64,000 bases of DNA from Buttiauxella agrestis ATCC 33320 (GTDB lineage: Bacteria; Pseudomonadota; Gammaproteobacteria; Enterobacterales; Enterobacteriaceae): contig JALKFA010000001.1 in the NCBI GenBank assembly GCA_024169445.1, positions 4,898,001-4,962,000 of the forward strand. Direction: 5' to 3'. Shown here piece after piece: positions 55,301 through 64,000 of the stretch (positions are counted from its first letter, which is position 1; each line of letters starts with the position of its first letter). The translations under genes and the position numbers were made by a program. Under the pieces are notes generated by a model. The model did not search any database, was not told the DNA's origin, and worked only from the letters and a program-made list of their open reading frames with translations.

Positions 55301-58300
55301 CACACCGTCAACGTTGATCGACAGCACCCACCGCTTCACGGTGAGCGCCACGGACGCGGCGGGCAACACCACCGCGCCTTCCGCCGAATATGTCATCACC
55401 ATCGACATTACCGCTCCGTCTGCGCCAACCATTGACGGCGCAATAGATAATGTCGGTACGGTTACCGCAACGCTTGCCAACAACTCGGCGACCGACGATA
55501 CCCTGCCGCAATTTAATGGCTCCGGCCCGGCTGGCAGCACCGTGACGCTGTACGATGGCCCTACCGCTATCGGCTCTATCGTGGTGGGCGGCGATGGTAA
55601 ATGGAGCATTATCCCGACACAACCACTGAGCGAAGGGCCACATACCATAACGGCTGTGGCGACCGATGCCGCAGGCAACGCCAGCCCAGCCGCCAGTTTT
55701 AACCTGACGGTCGATACCACACCGCCTGCTGCGCCATCCATTACCAACGCGCAAGGGGAAGTGGGCGGAATCCCTGCGACAGTCACCAACGGTGGCAGCA
55801 CGCAAAACGGCACGCCAACCCTTACCGGTTCCGGCGAAGTCGGGGCGACAATCAAAATTTATGATAATGGCGGCAGCACACCGATTGGTTCGGTGACGGT
55901 TCCCGCTGGCGGCATATGGACATTTACCCCTTCTCCGGCGCTCGCTGAAGGCTCTCACTCGCTGACTGCCGTGGCGATCGATCCCGCGGGTAACGTTGGC
56001 TTACCTTCCGCAGGCTTTACGCTGAACGTCGACTCAACACCACCAGCCGCACCAGGCACACCAACGGTCACCGATGATCATGCTCCGGTGGTTGGCACCG
56101 TCAGCAATGGTGGCAGCACCAACGACACCACGCCAACCTTCTCCGGCACTGGCGGCACAGCTGGCGATAAAATTGAAGTGTTCAACGGCAGCACAAAACT
56201 CGGCGAAACCACGGTACGGGCAGACGGCAGCTGGGGCTTCACTCCGACCACGCCGCTGACCGAACAGGTTTACAACGTGACCGTCAAAGAAACGGATGCG
56301 GCAGGGAACGTCAGCCCGCCTTCTGCGGCAATCACCTTTACGGTCGACACCACAGCTTCTGCTGCACCGGTTATCGTCAATGCCGACGATAACGTAGGTG
56401 CGGTACAACAACCGCTGTTCAACAACGCGGTCACCGATGACAACACCCCAACCTTCCATGGCACCGGTGCGAATGGTGACATCATCACGCTGTACAACGG
56501 CACCACGGTGCTGGGTAGCACAACGGTTGTTGGCACAAACTGGACTATCGCTCTAACCACTCCGCTACCAAACGGCACGCTGGCGATTACCGCCACCGCA
56601 ACCGATGCTGCGGGTAACCTCAGCCCATTGTCAGCAATCTTTAATCTGACTGTCGATAACACGCCGCTCACCGCTCCGGTCGTGACGGAGATTGCTGATG
56701 ACGTGGGTGTGATTACCACTTCGCTGGTCAATGGCAGCTATACCGACGATACCTCCCCAGTCTTCAGCGGCACAGGTAAACCAGGTAGCACCATTACTGT
56801 TTTAGATAACGGTACACCGGTGGTGACTTCACCCCTTATTGTTACTGTTGCTCCGGATGGCACATGGAGCTTCACGACAACACTCCCGACGGGTGTAAGC
56901 GACCACACATTCACCTTTAGTGCCAGCGATGCCACAGGGAATACCGCCGTATCACCAAATCCAATTACGTTGCATGTTGATACGCTGCCACCGGATGCTC
57001 CGCTGGTAAGTTCAGCAGATCCGAATGGCACACTGGTAAACGGGACGGCGGAACCCGGCAGCACGGTGATTATCAGGGATGCCAATACCCATGCAGTATT
57101 GGGCAGAGGCCTGGCTGATTCCACAACCGGAACCTTCTCCGTCACAATTTCGCCTGCGCAAACCACCGCTGAAGAACTGGAGGCAATTGCTCAGGATGCC
57201 GCTGGCAATCAGAGTGGCCCGACTGGCTTCATTGCCGCGGATACGAATGTTCCGCATCCGCCGACAATTGAAGTTTTGGATGACGTAGCGCCGGTCACTG
57301 GCAGAGTCGACAGCGGTGCCAGCACCAACGATAACCTGCCAACACTTAGCGGCGTGGCTGAAGACGGTGCCATGATCACCCTCTATATTGACGGCATTGC
57401 CCAGACCCCGTTCGCGGCGGGAACCGGGGGAGCCTGGAGTTACCAGTTCACTACACCGCTGGCAGATGGCCCGCATACTTTTGCCGTCAGCCAGAGTGTT
57501 GGCGGTGTGTCCAGCGGCCAGACGCCGAATTTCAACATTACCGTTGATACCACGTTACCCACCGCTCCCGCCATCACCTCCGTCACCGACGATGTCGCTC
57601 CGGTAACGGGCATCATCACCAGCGGGCAGGCCACGAACGATCAGCGCCCTACCTTTACCGGCACTGGCGAAGTAGGTTCGACGATCACGATTCTTGATGG
57701 CACCACGACACTCGGCACCGCAACCGTCACCGCTGACGGTACCTGGACATTCACGCCACCAACCAACTTGCTTGACGGTCCGCACACCATCACCGTCACC
57801 GCAACCGATGCTGTCGGAAACGTCAGCGCTCCACCTGCCAGTTTCTCGCTGATTGTTGATACCAGCGTCGCGGCGGCTCCGGTTATTACGTCAGTGGTTG
57901 ACGACACCAGCACGCCAGGCCCGGTGGTTTCCGGCCAGCCGACTAACGACAACACGCCAACCTTCAACGGCACCGCCGACCCGAACTCAACGCTAACCAT
58001 CAGCGAAAACGGCACGGTTATCGGCACCGTTCCGGTTAATGGCGCGGGGAACTGGACGTTCACGCCAACTACGCCGCTGGCCGATGGCAGCCACAATCTG
58101 ACGCTTGTCACTACCGATGCGGCAGGCAACGTCAGCCCGCCAGCCATCTTTACTGCGGTGGTGGATACCGCTGCTCCTGTAGTGCCAGCCATAACTTTGG
58201 TGGTCGATGACCAGACTCAACCGGTGACTAACCTGACCAACGGCCAGCTCACCAGAGACACGCAGCCAACCCTCAGCGGCACCAGTGAAGCCAATGCCAC

Positions 58301-61300
58301 GATCAATGTTTATTCTGGCGACACGCTTCTTGGCACAACAACAGCCACAGGCACCGGTACATGGTCATTCACGCCGGACGCCGGTCATCAGTTACTCCAG
58401 GGCAACAATACCCTGACGGTCAAAGCCACCGACGCCGCCGGGAATATCAGTAACTCGTCAGCAGCCTTCAGCGTAGTTGTGGATTCTGTCGCCCCGACCA
58501 CACCAGCCATATTGACTGTCACCGATAACACCGCGCCAAATATTGGGCCAATCACCAGCGGCCAGCCAACCAACGAAACGCGCCCTGCTATCACCGGTTC
58601 CGGCGAAGTCGGTTCGACGATCACCGTTTATGACGGCATCACCCCGCTGGGTACGGCAACCGTGGGGGCGGGCGGCACATGGAGCTTTACACCACCTTCA
58701 GCACTGCCAGGCGGTTCGCACAACCTGACCGTTACCGCTACCGATCCGGCAGGTAACGTCAGCGCACCATCCGCGGCTTTTAACGTGGTGATCGACACCA
58801 CAGCGCCTGTTGCACCAGCGATTACCACCGTCGCGGACGATGCAGGGGCAGTCACCGGTAATTTAACCAACGGGCAAGTGACGGACGATACCCGTCCACA
58901 AATCAACGGCACGGCAGAAATCGGCGCGAGCGTAAAAATCTACGACAACGGCACGCTGATTGGCACCGTTAACGCCAGCGCCACTGACGGCACATGGACC
59001 TTCACACCACCACCGCTCGCCAACGGCAATCACGCGTTTACGGTGACCGCGACAGACTCCGCGGGCAACGTCAGCCCGGCTTCAGGGGCGTTCAATATTG
59101 TCGTGGATACCGCCGTCCCTACCGCACCGATCGTCATCCAGGCAACTGATGATGTCGGCCCGGTGACTGGCGCGCTGGTGAATGGGCAGTCGACCAACGA
59201 CAACCAACCATTACTGAGCGGCACCGCAGAAGCCAACTCCACGGTTAAGGTTTACGACGATGGCATCCTGCTCGGTACCACCACCGCCAGCGCGGAAGGG
59301 ATCTGGAGCCTGGCACCACCCAATCCGCTACCCGATCGTACCCATGTTTTCACCGCCACCTCAACCGATGCGGCGGGCAACGTCGGGGCGATTTCGGGAA
59401 GCTTCACACTAACTATCGACACGGTGCTGCCCACCACTCCTGTGCTCACCTCCGTGGTGGACGACGTGGCTGGGTTTAACGGCTCACTCAGCAACGGACA
59501 AATCACCAACGACGCACGCCCAACGCTGAACGGCACCGGCGAACCAGGCAGCACCCTCGCTATCTTTGATGGAGCAATACAAATTGGCACGGTGACCGTT
59601 CCGGCAAGTGGCACCTGGACATTTACCCCAGCCACACCGCTGGCTACCGGCGCGCATACCTTCACCCTCACCGCCACCGACGCGGCGGGTAACGTCACCA
59701 CCCCAACTCCGGGCTTTACCATCACGGTGGATACCAGCGCGCCAAACGCGCCGCTGATATCCACGGTTATTGACGATGTCGGCACCGTGACCGGCCCGGT
59801 TGTCAACAACCAGACCACCAACGACACGCTGCCAACGCTTAACGGCACAGCCGAAGCGGGTGCTACGGTGGCGATTTACGACAACGGCAACCTGGTCACC
59901 AGCGTCACTGCCGACGGTAGCGGCAACTGGACTTACCCACTGACCACCGCGCTGACCGAAGGCAACCACACCTTCACCGTGACGGCCACCGATCTGGCAG
60001 GCAATACCAGCGCCAACTCGCTGCCAGCGGTGATTATTGTCGATACCACGCCGCCTGCCGCACCAACTGGCATGGTGGTCAACGCCACCGGGACAACCGT
60101 CACCGGGAATGCCGAAGCGGGCAGCACCGTCACCATATCCAGCGGCGGAACGGTTCTTGGCAGCGCTACGGCGGACGGTAACGGTAAGTTCAGCGTGACG
60201 ATAACGCCCGCGCAAACCAACGGCGAATCCCTACAAGCTGCGGCGATGGATAGCGCGGGTAACCTGGGTGCATCGGCTGGATTTGCTGCGCCAAACACTG
60301 CATTACCAGGCGTGCCGGTGATTACCACAGTGTTGGATAATTTCGCTCCCGTTACCGGAACGGTTAACAACGGGCAAAGCACCAACGATGCCACGCCGAC
60401 CATTAACGGCACGGCAGACATCGGTGCAACCGTCAGTATCTACAACAATGGCGTGTTGATGGGCAGCGTGGTGGCGACGGACGGCACCTGGAGTTACACG
60501 CCATCTGCGCTCACCGAAGGTTCACACGCCTTCACCGCTACCGCCACCAACCCGAATGGCACCGGCAGCCCGTCAACGGCGCTCACCGTGATCGTTGATA
60601 CCATCGCCCCACTGACACCAACCGCGACCATCAGTGCAGACGCCACCACCATCAGCGGTTCGGCGGAAGCCAACAGCACGGTGAACATTACCTTGCCGGG
60701 CGGCACCGTTATCACCACCACCGCTAACGGCAGCGGAAGCTACACCCTGACACTGCCAACGCGCGAAATTGGCGGCGAGCAGTTATCCGTCACCGCCACC
60801 GATGCGGCAGGCAACACCTCGCCATCGGTCACTGCAACCGCACCGACTCTGCCACTGGCCGCCGATGACAACGTGGTCAACCTGGCGCTGACCAGCAGCG
60901 CCGTCGTTTCACCGCCAGAGCATTACAGCGATTACGGCGTGCTGTTGGTCGGGGCGCTGGGCGACACAGTACAGGTGCTCGGCAACGATACCGCGCAAGT
61001 AGGCTTTACGGTTAACGCGGGCGGCACTGCCAATATCACGATTGATGCCGCCGCTACAGGTGTGGTACTGACACTGCTCAACACGATGGAAGTGGTGATT
61101 CAGCAATTTGTCGGCGGAGCCTGGACTACGGTAATCGATTCGCGACTGCCACAGTTTGCCAACCTGCTAACGCTGGGTGCCAGCGGCGTTACACTGAATG
61201 TCACCGGGCTGGAAGAAGGCACTTATCGGGTGCTGAGCTACAACACCAGCCTGCTGGCGACCGGCTCTTTCACCAGCCTTGATGTCAGTATTGAACAAAT

Positions 61301-63527
61301 CAGTGGCGGGACAGTCAGCGGGGAAACGACCCATCCGGGGAACGTGATCACCGATATTGATCCGAACAGCGGCCAGGACACCGCGCCGACAGGCACTGTT
61401 GTGACATCGGTGACCAACTCGCAGGGCGTCACCACCCAGATTGGCGCAGGCGGTGCGGATATCACAGGTGAATACGGCACGCTGCATATCAACCAGGACG
61501 GAAGTTACACCTACACCCTAACGGACACCTCAGCCTCGGTACTTGGCAGCACCGAAAACTTCACTTACACCATCACCCATAATGGCGTTAGTGATTCGGC
61601 GCAGTTGGTGGTGACACTCGGCAACCCAACGCCTGCCAGCACAGTGACCGCCACCGATAACACGGCGGCGCTGACCTACAACACCGATGTGGAAGCGGTA
61701 GACCACGGGGCTTCACAGCAAAGTGGTTTCTCAGTGCTGAGCGTCGGAGTGGGAAATGTGCTGAGCCTCAGCGCGTTAGCCAATATGGCGAACCCGATAC
61801 TCTTTGATGTCGATGAAGGTTCAACGCGTACCATGACGTTGCAGGCGAGCGTTGGCGGGGTCGCGTTACTCTCCACCTTCGATCTCTATGTCTACAAGTT
61901 CAACGATGTGACTCAGCAGTATGAGCAATATCGGGTGGTCAATACCTGGCTTACCGCACCATTGCTGGGCGGCACCTCATCGCAATTAACCCTGACGCTG
62001 CCAGGTGGCGAGTATCTGTTCTTGCTCAAAAATGCCAGCGGTGTGGCGGCGCTAACCGGCTATACGCTGAATATTCTGCAAGACCATACTTATGCGGTGG
62101 AGAGCGTCACAGCCAGTACCAGCGGCAATGTGATGAATGATGATATTCATCCGGTAGATAGCCACATTACTCAGGTGAATGGCGTCGCCATTGCGGGAAC
62201 AGGCACCACCACCATTATTGGTGAATACGGCACGCTGACCATTGATGCGGCAGGTAACTACACCTACAAACTGAACAGCGGCCTGGGCGCGGACAGCATC
62301 AAAACGCCTGACAGCTTTGTTTACACCATCACCGCACCAAACGGTGATACCGACACCGCCTCGCTGAATGTCACTGCCACGCCGCATACCGTGGATGCGT
62401 TTGATGACAGCAGCACTGTGATGGCGGTGAACACCGCGCAAAATACGGCGGTTTATTCGGATACCAGCGTGGGGTCGGCGTCGTGGACAACCCTGGTAAT
62501 CCCGTCATCAGGAAGCGGCAACGGGACTTTTGCGGTCGGCGCTAACGAAGTTCTGCATAACCCAGTGTTACATTTTACGGTGCAATCATTCCTTTCTTTG
62601 AGTGGCTTGAACGTTGACTGGAACATCACTAACAGCTCAGGCACCGTGGTAAGAAACGGTTCATTCAGCGGTGGCATATTGTTAGGCGGCGTGGCGAATA
62701 TTGATTTGGCAGGGCTGGATCTGCAATCGGGTACCTACACGTTAAATTACACTGGGCGAGTCGGTGTTCTTGGTGCCGGACAAATCACCATCACGCCAAC
62801 TATCACCGGTACCACCATTGATCTGGACAGCTATTCAACGCTTGCCGGTAACACGGTTCACGGCAATATCTACGACGGTACGGAAGCCTCAGGCGCTGCC
62901 GATCAGCTCGGTACCGTTCACACCCTACTGAGTATTACCGGCTTCAACGGCACGACGACCACGCTTGATCCGCTAACCAGTAGCAATTCAACCGCCACGA
63001 TTCAGGGGCATTACGGAACGCTGGTGATGGGGATTGATGGTGCGTACACCTACACCCTCAATAGCGGGCTTTCTCCGGCGTCGATGACCACCAAAGAGAC
63101 CTTCACCTACACGCTAAATGACCAGAACGGCCATAGTGACAGCGCCACGTTAACCATCAATATGAGCCCGCAATTCGTCAGCACCGCGCAAAGCGATGTG
63201 ATTACCGGCTCGGCTTATGGCGACACGCTGATTTATCACCTGTTAACCAGCGCAAGTGCGACCGGCGGCAACAGTGCCGATACCTGGCACAACTTCTCGG
63301 CGGCACAAGGCGACACGATCAACGTTCACGACCTGCTGACCGGCTGGAATGGGCAGGCCGCCACACTGGGCAATTACCTCAACGTCACCACCAGCGGCAA
63401 TAACACCGTTATTTCCATTGATCGCGACGGCACAGGCGGCACCTACAACTCAACCACGCTCGTTACCCTGGAGAACACGCACGTCACGCTCGATGAACTG
63501 GTACAGCAGCACCACATTATTACCTAA
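52317..63527 (+). CDS. bapA: Giant BapA-type surface adhesin, type I secreted
   Basis: 3736 residues from ATG 52317 (GGAG eight bases before; an in-frame GTG three codons earlier is less likely). There is no N-terminal signal peptide. Residues 1-115 are a BapA-like prefix; then a hydrophobic segment (WPWILGGVAVAGGIALAAG) with ten Gly follows. Residues about 170-2848 hold 27 Ig-like repeats by my count: 20 of about 102 residues and 7 of about 84. Most carry TDAAGNVS or a variant and end near VDTTPPAAP. Three modules of about 250 residues with GxYGTL...YTYxL follow. The last about 110 residues (DVITGSAYGDT, ISIDRDGTGGTYN, LDELVQQHHIIT) are a type I secretion target. It is close in plan, length (Salmonella BapA about 3800) and location to BapA, which promotes biofilm formation. 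Base composition is richer in GC than the neighbours. Confidence 0.88.
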   Translation: MRSISIISKLTGVTNKVEASEITLNSPSIVELKAERSDIASIVRSSHDMIITLHDGEVITVKNFYAFADQGGNQLVLEDDQGALWWVQDTDSAFHFEHINNIDELMAATGAESHDGGAIWPWILGGVAVAGGIALAAGGGGGGGGGGDDNNSNNGGGNPNSPNQPSNGNDTTPPAAPTNLSVSADGKTITGNAEAGSTVTITDANGQVIGTGTADSNGNFSIPLTNPQISGEELTAHATDPAGNTGPDSSVTAPNIPLPDAPTLTNVVDDVTPGFGTIANNSPTTPTNDNTPTLLGAGQPGTTVHIYDNGTEIGTAVVDANGGWNFTPANALTDGSHSFTVTTINAKGESAHSDTYTVTIDTVAPDAPELEQLQDNVGKLTGIISSGTYTDETRPGLNGTGEVGDTVTIYDNGIQVGQATVGEDGKWSFTPDQPLADGSHQIIVVQTDAAGNVSSATTSPIFIVDHTPPAAAIIENVSLDGTTVSGTAEPGTTITITAADGSELGHADVDIDGNFTVGITPAQTHGETLTAHIEDQAGNVGPDTPFTASTSQYPTVPVLDSVDDNAGATMGILSNGQATDDTTPTLSGTAEAGSTVKIFSNGLLLDSVVADGTGHWTYTPSALADGPQEFTFTATNLYGTSGTSAVFTVNVDTTPPAAPGDLLVSQDGLHVTGSAEAGSEIIVTDSSGNVLGTGITGADGRFDVSPLTSAQTNGEPLLVSATDSADNKSDNSTVFAQDSTPPGAPTNVDINDEGSVVTGDAEPGSTVNVTDSDGTPLGTGTAGSDGSFNIPIFPPQTAGEKLEVSATDNAGNTGPETPITAPDTTAPDAPVISAVVDDVPLYTTDHLSDGQTTNDDKPQLTGTAEAGATVKIYDNATLLNSVTADEHGNWSYTPTTALAQGLHNLTVTATDAKGNVSPEAAFSLTVDSIAPQAPTITLVSDDFAPVSGSVPNNGFTNDRTPTISGTGEPGSVVTLFDGATALTTFTVGVSGTWSYTPSTLIDSTHRFTVSATDAAGNTTAPSAEYVITIDITAPSAPTIDGAIDNVGTVTATLANNSATDDTLPQFNGSGPAGSTVTLYDGPTAIGSIVVGGDGKWSIIPTQPLSEGPHTITAVATDAAGNASPAASFNLTVDTTPPAAPSITNAQGEVGGIPATVTNGGSTQNGTPTLTGSGEVGATIKIYDNGGSTPIGSVTVPAGGIWTFTPSPALAEGSHSLTAVAIDPAGNVGLPSAGFTLNVDSTPPAAPGTPTVTDDHAPVVGTVSNGGSTNDTTPTFSGTGGTAGDKIEVFNGSTKLGETTVRADGSWGFTPTTPLTEQVYNVTVKETDAAGNVSPPSAAITFTVDTTASAAPVIVNADDNVGAVQQPLFNNAVTDDNTPTFHGTGANGDIITLYNGTTVLGSTTVVGTNWTIALTTPLPNGTLAITATATDAAGNLSPLSAIFNLTVDNTPLTAPVVTEIADDVGVITTSLVNGSYTDDTSPVFSGTGKPGSTITVLDNGTPVVTSPLIVTVAPDGTWSFTTTLPTGVSDHTFTFSASDATGNTAVSPNPITLHVDTLPPDAPLVSSADPNGTLVNGTAEPGSTVIIRDANTHAVLGRGLADSTTGTFSVTISPAQTTAEELEAIAQDAAGNQSGPTGFIAADTNVPHPPTIEVLDDVAPVTGRVDSGASTNDNLPTLSGVAEDGAMITLYIDGIAQTPFAAGTGGAWSYQFTTPLADGPHTFAVSQSVGGVSSGQTPNFNITVDTTLPTAPAITSVTDDVAPVTGIITSGQATNDQRPTFTGTGEVGSTITILDGTTTLGTATVTADGTWTFTPPTNLLDGPHTITVTATDAVGNVSAPPASFSLIVDTSVAAAPVITSVVDDTSTPGPVVSGQPTNDNTPTFNGTADPNSTLTISENGTVIGTVPVNGAGNWTFTPTTPLADGSHNLTLVTTDAAGNVSPPAIFTAVVDTAAPVVPAITLVVDDQTQPVTNLTNGQLTRDTQPTLSGTSEANATINVYSGDTLLGTTTATGTGTWSFTPDAGHQLLQGNNTLTVKATDAAGNISNSSAAFSVVVDSVAPTTPAILTVTDNTAPNIGPITSGQPTNETRPAITGSGEVGSTITVYDGITPLGTATVGAGGTWSFTPPSALPGGSHNLTVTATDPAGNVSAPSAAFNVVIDTTAPVAPAITTVADDAGAVTGNLTNGQVTDDTRPQINGTAEIGASVKIYDNGTLIGTVNASATDGTWTFTPPPLANGNHAFTVTATDSAGNVSPASGAFNIVVDTAVPTAPIVIQATDDVGPVTGALVNGQSTNDNQPLLSGTAEANSTVKVYDDGILLGTTTASAEGIWSLAPPNPLPDRTHVFTATSTDAAGNVGAISGSFTLTIDTVLPTTPVLTSVVDDVAGFNGSLSNGQITNDARPTLNGTGEPGSTLAIFDGAIQIGTVTVPASGTWTFTPATPLATGAHTFTLTATDAAGNVTTPTPGFTITVDTSAPNAPLISTVIDDVGTVTGPVVNNQTTNDTLPTLNGTAEAGATVAIYDNGNLVTSVTADGSGNWTYPLTTALTEGNHTFTVTATDLAGNTSANSLPAVIIVDTTPPAAPTGMVVNATGTTVTGNAEAGSTVTISSGGTVLGSATADGNGKFSVTITPAQTNGESLQAAAMDSAGNLGASAGFAAPNTALPGVPVITTVLDNFAPVTGTVNNGQSTNDATPTINGTADIGATVSIYNNGVLMGSVVATDGTWSYTPSALTEGSHAFTATATNPNGTGSPSTALTVIVDTIAPLTPTATISADATTISGSAEANSTVNITLPGGTVITTTANGSGSYTLTLPTREIGGEQLSVTATDAAGNTSPSVTATAPTLPLAADDNVVNLALTSSAVVSPPEHYSDYGVLLVGALGDTVQVLGNDTAQVGFTVNAGGTANITIDAAATGVVLTLLNTMEVVIQQFVGGAWTTVIDSRLPQFANLLTLGASGVTLNVTGLEEGTYRVLSYNTSLLATGSFTSLDVSIEQISGGTVSGETTHPGNVITDIDPNSGQDTAPTGTVVTSVTNSQGVTTQIGAGGADITGEYGTLHINQDGSYTYTLTDTSASVLGSTENFTYTITHNGVSDSAQLVVTLGNPTPASTVTATDNTAALTYNTDVEAVDHGASQQSGFSVLSVGVGNVLSLSALANMANPILFDVDEGSTRTMTLQASVGGVALLSTFDLYVYKFNDVTQQYEQYRVVNTWLTAPLLGGTSSQLTLTLPGGEYLFLLKNASGVAALTGYTLNILQDHTYAVESVTASTSGNVMNDDIHPVDSHITQVNGVAIAGTGTTTIIGEYGTLTIDAAGNYTYKLNSGLGADSIKTPDSFVYTITAPNGDTDTASLNVTATPHTVDAFDDSSTVMAVNTAQNTAVYSDTSVGSASWTTLVIPSSGSGNGTFAVGANEVLHNPVLHFTVQSFLSLSGLNVDWNITNSSGTVVRNGSFSGGILLGGVANIDLAGLDLQSGTYTLNYTGRVGVLGAGQITITPTITGTTIDLDSYSTLAGNTVHGNIYDGTEASGAADQLGTVHTLLSITGFNGTTTTLDPLTSSNSTATIQGHYGTLVMGIDGAYTYTLNSGLSPASMTTKETFTYTLNDQNGHSDSATLTINMSPQFVSTAQSDVITGSAYGDTLIYHLLTSASATGGNSADTWHNFSAAQGDTINVHDLLTGWNGQAATLGNYLNVTTSGNNTVISIDRDGTGGTYNSTTLVTLENTHVTLDELVQQHHIIT

Positions 63528-63531
63528 AAAA

Positions 63532-63594
63532 GTGGTGGATGACGCTAGCGCTTACCCCCGACATGTAGGTCGGATAAGCGCAGCGTCACCCGAC
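63532..63594. repeat. BIME-like pair of inverted REP units
   Basis: GTGGATGACGCTAGCGCTTACCC and, inverted, GGTCGGATAAGCGCAGCGTCACCCGAC (each shown in part as typical REP cores) follow the adhesin stop by four bases. They may protect the 3' end of the message or mark an old insertion edge. Confidence 0.7.
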
Positions 63595-63666
63595 AAAAAT
63601 CAGACAAAACCAGGCAAGCAATAGCAACACTAATTAGAACGTAGTGACTTTTAAAAGGGACAAACT

Positions 63667-64000
63667 ATGGGAAAATTACAGCCGTTTGCACTGTGGCTGG
63701 CATGCAGCCTATGTGTAGCCCAAACGCATGCCGAAGAGACGCCACAGTTCATCACCACTGAGGGGCTTGCTCAGCAACACGAACTGCCAAACCTTGACGG
63801 GTCGTCATCCCTGCCGCTCAACGCGCCTGCGCCCGGAACGCTCACGCTCAACGACGCCGTCAACCGCGCGGTAAACTGGCACCCGAGCATTCACGAAGCC
63901 ATCGGCAAACTTTACGGCCAGTCCGAACAGGTCAACGTCGCGAAATCCAAATACTACCCGCAAATCAGCGCGGGCATGAATAACGGCTACAGCAACGGCT
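63667..64000 (+). CDS. bapB: TolC-family outer membrane protein of a type I secretion system, 5' part
   Basis: 111 codons before the window ends. A signal peptide (cleavage near THA-EE, about residue 23) is followed by LTLNDAVNRAVNWHPSIHEA, the first helix of the outer membrane efflux (OEP) domain, and by YYPQISAGMNNGYSNG. AAGGGAC lies before the ATG. Next to an adhesin with a type I target, it is the likely export channel, as bapB in Salmonella. The symbol is by position and family, not proven. Confidence 0.82.
   Translation, partial: MGKLQPFALWLACSLCVAQTHAEETPQFITTEGLAQQHELPNLDGSSSLPLNAPAPGTLTLNDAVNRAVNWHPSIHEAIGKLYGQSEQVNVAKSKYYPQISAGMNNGYSNG

Noticed and set aside
52824-60860. Repeat array considered as CRISPR or satellite DNA
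   Set aside because: The period is 250-310 bases, in frame, with diverged DNA: it is protein repeats.
53505-62441. Many open frames of 100-200 codons on the minus strand opposite the adhesin
   Set aside because: They mirror the GC-rich repeats, resemble each other only because the sense strand repeats, and lack ribosome sites and family similarity.

Overview
This is a chromosomal window from a member of the Enterobacteriaceae. About fifty intact genes occur in the order known from Escherichia coli and Salmonella (acpS-pdxJ-recO-era-rnc-lepB-lepA, rseC-rseB-rseA-rpoE, nadB, ... rrn, clpB, ... smpB). Protein lengths match E. coli almost residue for residue. It is not E. coli: several proteins differ, a lactonase-like gene lies between pheA and tyrA, and a giant BapA-type adhesin lies next to smpB. 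The 16S helix sequences recall Buttiauxella, Kluyvera or Enterobacter relatives, but I cannot fix the genus by eye.

Layout. 1-9071 is a minus-strand block: acpS (partial), pdxJ, recO, era, rnc, lepB, lepA, then the envelope-stress operon rpoE-rseA-rseB-rseC. 9505-23193 holds nadB, trmN6, srmB, grcA, ung, yfiF, trxC, tapT, patZ, pssA, yfiM and kgtP, with recognisable NadR and FNR operators. 23406-28815 is a complete minus-strand rRNA operon (P1/P2 promoters, 16S, tRNA-Glu(UUC), 23S, 5S, terminator). 28940-34830 holds clpB (sigma-32 promoter), pgeF, rluD, bamD and raiA. 34936-39427 is the aromatic amino-acid region (pheL-pheA, a SMP-30-like gene, tyrA, aroF), followed by yfiL. 40145-43664 is the rpsP-rimM-trmD-rplS operon and ffh. 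43729-43855 is an ERIC element. 43962-51544 holds ypjD, corB, grpE, nadK, recN, bamE, ratB, ratA and smpB. 51545-64000 is the accessory part: about 770 bases of AT-rich non-coding DNA, a 3736-residue surface adhesin, a BIME-like repeat, and the 5' end of a TolC-family outer membrane protein.

How genes work together. rpoE, rseA, rseB and rseC form the sigma-E circuit, and bamD and bamE in the same window encode parts of the outer-membrane assembly machine that this stress response protects. era, rnc, rimM, trmD, rplS, rpsP, raiA, rluD, srmB and lepA serve ribosome making and translation. pheA, tyrA and aroF feed phenylalanine and tyrosine synthesis, with a readable attenuator and TyrR boxes. 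The adhesin has a BapA-like N-terminal prefix, 27 Ig-like repeats that I count in two length classes, three C-terminal modules and a type I secretion target. The next gene is the expected outer-membrane channel of a type I secretion system. I place this as a BapA-type biofilm adhesin locus at the same chromosomal site as in Salmonella; no ssrA (tmRNA) gene is seen directly after smpB. I found no CRISPR array, prophage or intact insertion sequence.
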